Below, piece by piece: positions 4,357 through 5,166 of a stretch of DNA of 5,166 bases. Where the stretch lies: the NCBI GenBank assembly GCA_002351795.1, contig DEHG01000096.1, forward strand, positions 9,879 through 15,044, given 5' to 3'. Every line of letters begins with the position of its first letter. Position 1 is the first letter of the stretch. Source of the DNA: Ruminococcaceae bacterium UBA2806 (lineage in GTDB: Bacteria; Bacillota; Clostridia; Oscillospirales; Acutalibacteraceae). The notes beneath the pieces are model-generated. The model was not told the origin of the DNA. It did not search any database and saw only the letters and a program-made list of their open reading frames with translations. Both the position numbers and the translations under genes were made by a program.

Positions 4357-5166
4357 AAGCCGCTCCCTTCTTATTGAACTGGGGCAGCTTATGCTTTGCT
4401 ATACCCGACTGGAACACGATATGCATAAGCGCAAGAATGAAAAGCTCCACAGCCGACACCGCCGCAAGCATATAGAACACAGCACTGTTCCATACATCAA
4501 CTACTATTGCAGGTATGAACAATAACAGGGTAATAAACATTATCGTTCTCATGAGCGTATTGAATGTGCCAAACTTCTTTGCCTCGACAAGTATGCCGTT
4601 TGAATGCATTGATACACCGCTTAGCTGTATCTTTTTAATTTTTTTTGTCAATGACGACTGAGAGATAAAATAGATCACAAGCAGGACAAAAAACGCCACT
4701 GCCGACATAAAAAATCCTATGGCAGCACGATCTTGTTCATATGTGCCGTCCGTTGTCAACAATATTATTCCGACTGCGGCTATAAGCGTCCATATTATAT
4801 ATCCCACAGGGAATTTTTTTGTAAGCTCCTTCTGATGAAGCGCAAAGCCTATTGTCCTTATATAAGAATGCTGCAATAAGTACATCCCGCCAAAACCAAG
4901 CAAAGTACATACTCCGAGCGTAGCCGAAGCGGGTATTGTCGGGAGAAAATTCATAGCGATCATAAACAGCCCGAAGATAACTCCTGAAATTATAAGCGCA
5001 GCTGCAAGTATTTTAAGCGGACTGAGCGGAAGATCGGCTGCGACCTTTCCTGTCTGACCGTTTACCGCCGCATAGGTTATCTTTTCCCCTCTGCGGTAGC
5101 TCATGAACCATACAGGGAAAAGCTTTCTGTTTGAAGTCTCAATACGCATAGGAACATAATTATCCT
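4343..5166 (-). CDS. Polytopic membrane protein, 5'-truncated by the window edge
   Basis: The frame is open to the end of the window. An in-frame ATG at 5149 gives 268 residues, but the five complete codons before it (Asp-Asn-Tyr-Val-Pro) contain no stop and no ribosome binding site is placed before it, so this Met is probably internal. Counting from it, residues 10-42 (LFPVWFMSYRR..KITYAAVNGQTGKVAADLP) form a soluble segment, followed by about six hydrophobic segments near 46-66, 73-93, 115-133, 141-163, 198-219 and 223-246, and a Lys-rich C terminus. From memory, the PVW(F/L)...YAxNGQTGKxxxxLP segment recurs in Clostridia membrane proteins that carry an N-terminal zinc ribbon (TFIIB-type annotation); if so, the ribbon lies beyond the window. 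First visible gene of the operon, overlapping the Cys-tail gene by 14 bp. I do not know its function; a membrane partner of the TPM-like protein is a reasonable guess. Confidence 0.6.
   Translation of the reverse strand, partial: DNYVPMRIETSNRKLFPVWFMSYRRGEKITYAAVNGQTGKVAADLPLSPLKILAAALIISGVIFGLFMIAMNFLPTIPASATLGVCTLLGFGGMYLLQHSYIRTIGFALHQKELTKKFPVGYIIWTLIAAVGIILLTTDGTYEQDRAAIGFFMSAVAFFVLLVIYFISQSSLTKKIKKIQLSGVSMHSNGILVEAKKFGTFNTLMRTIMFITLLLFIPAIVVDVWNSAVFYMLAAVSAVELFILALMHIVFQSGIAKHKLPQFNKKGAAYDEK
4357..4369 (-). promoter_or_regulatory. Ribosome binding site of the Cys-tail gene inside the upstream gene
   Basis: AAGGGAG (4369-4363) lies within the last codons of the upstream membrane-protein gene, six bases before the first ATG (4356) and nine before the second (4353). 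Both Met codons are acceptable starts; the second would shorten the signal peptide by one residue. The overlap (stop TAA at 4345-4343) indicates coupled translation. Confidence 0.7.

Overview
The window looks like chromosome from an anaerobic low-to-moderate GC Gram-positive bacterium, most likely a gut or rumen Clostridia member of the Ruminococcus/Oscillospiraceae type. This is inferred from AT-rich intergenic DNA, strong AAGGAGGG-type ribosome binding sites, a GH25 lysozyme with Cpl-7 (CW_7) repeats, and oxygen-sensitive enzyme types (radical SAM, Cys-rich flavoprotein). No RNA gene, CRISPR array or intact mobile element was seen.

Layout. Positions 1-498 are non-coding, with what looks like a decayed palindromic intergenic repeat (about 90-187) and a terminator (440-480). 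A GH25 lysozyme with two CW_7 repeats lies on the minus strand (499-1419). A 312-base divergent spacer (1420-1731) separates it from a plus-strand flavodoxin-like NAD(P)H/FMN-type oxidoreductase (1732-2424), which has a good sigma-A promoter and a compact four-cysteine motif. A bidirectional terminator (2434-2479) separates that gene from a convergent minus-strand operon filling the rest of the window.

The operon reads, in transcription order: (i) a polytopic membrane protein whose 5' end runs off the window (4343-5166); (ii) a TPM-like membrane-anchored protein whose C-terminal tail is a Ser/Gly/Cys repeat with seven regularly spaced cysteines (3514-4356); (iii) a radical SAM/SPASM enzyme (2528-3511). 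The genes overlap or nearly touch (14-bp overlap, then 2-nt gap), so they are probably co-translated.

The operon is the interesting part. A SPASM-type radical SAM enzyme sits immediately after a protein with a low-complexity tail of period nine residues (Cys-x2-Cys-x5). The predicted topology puts that tail in the cytoplasm, where the enzyme is. My hypothesis is that the enzyme modifies the cysteine tail of its neighbour, a peptide-maturation-like chemistry applied to the tail of a membrane protein, with the third membrane protein as partner. No separate small precursor peptide or RRE-like domain is visible in the window. This is inference from architecture and synteny; no modification can be demonstrated from sequence alone.
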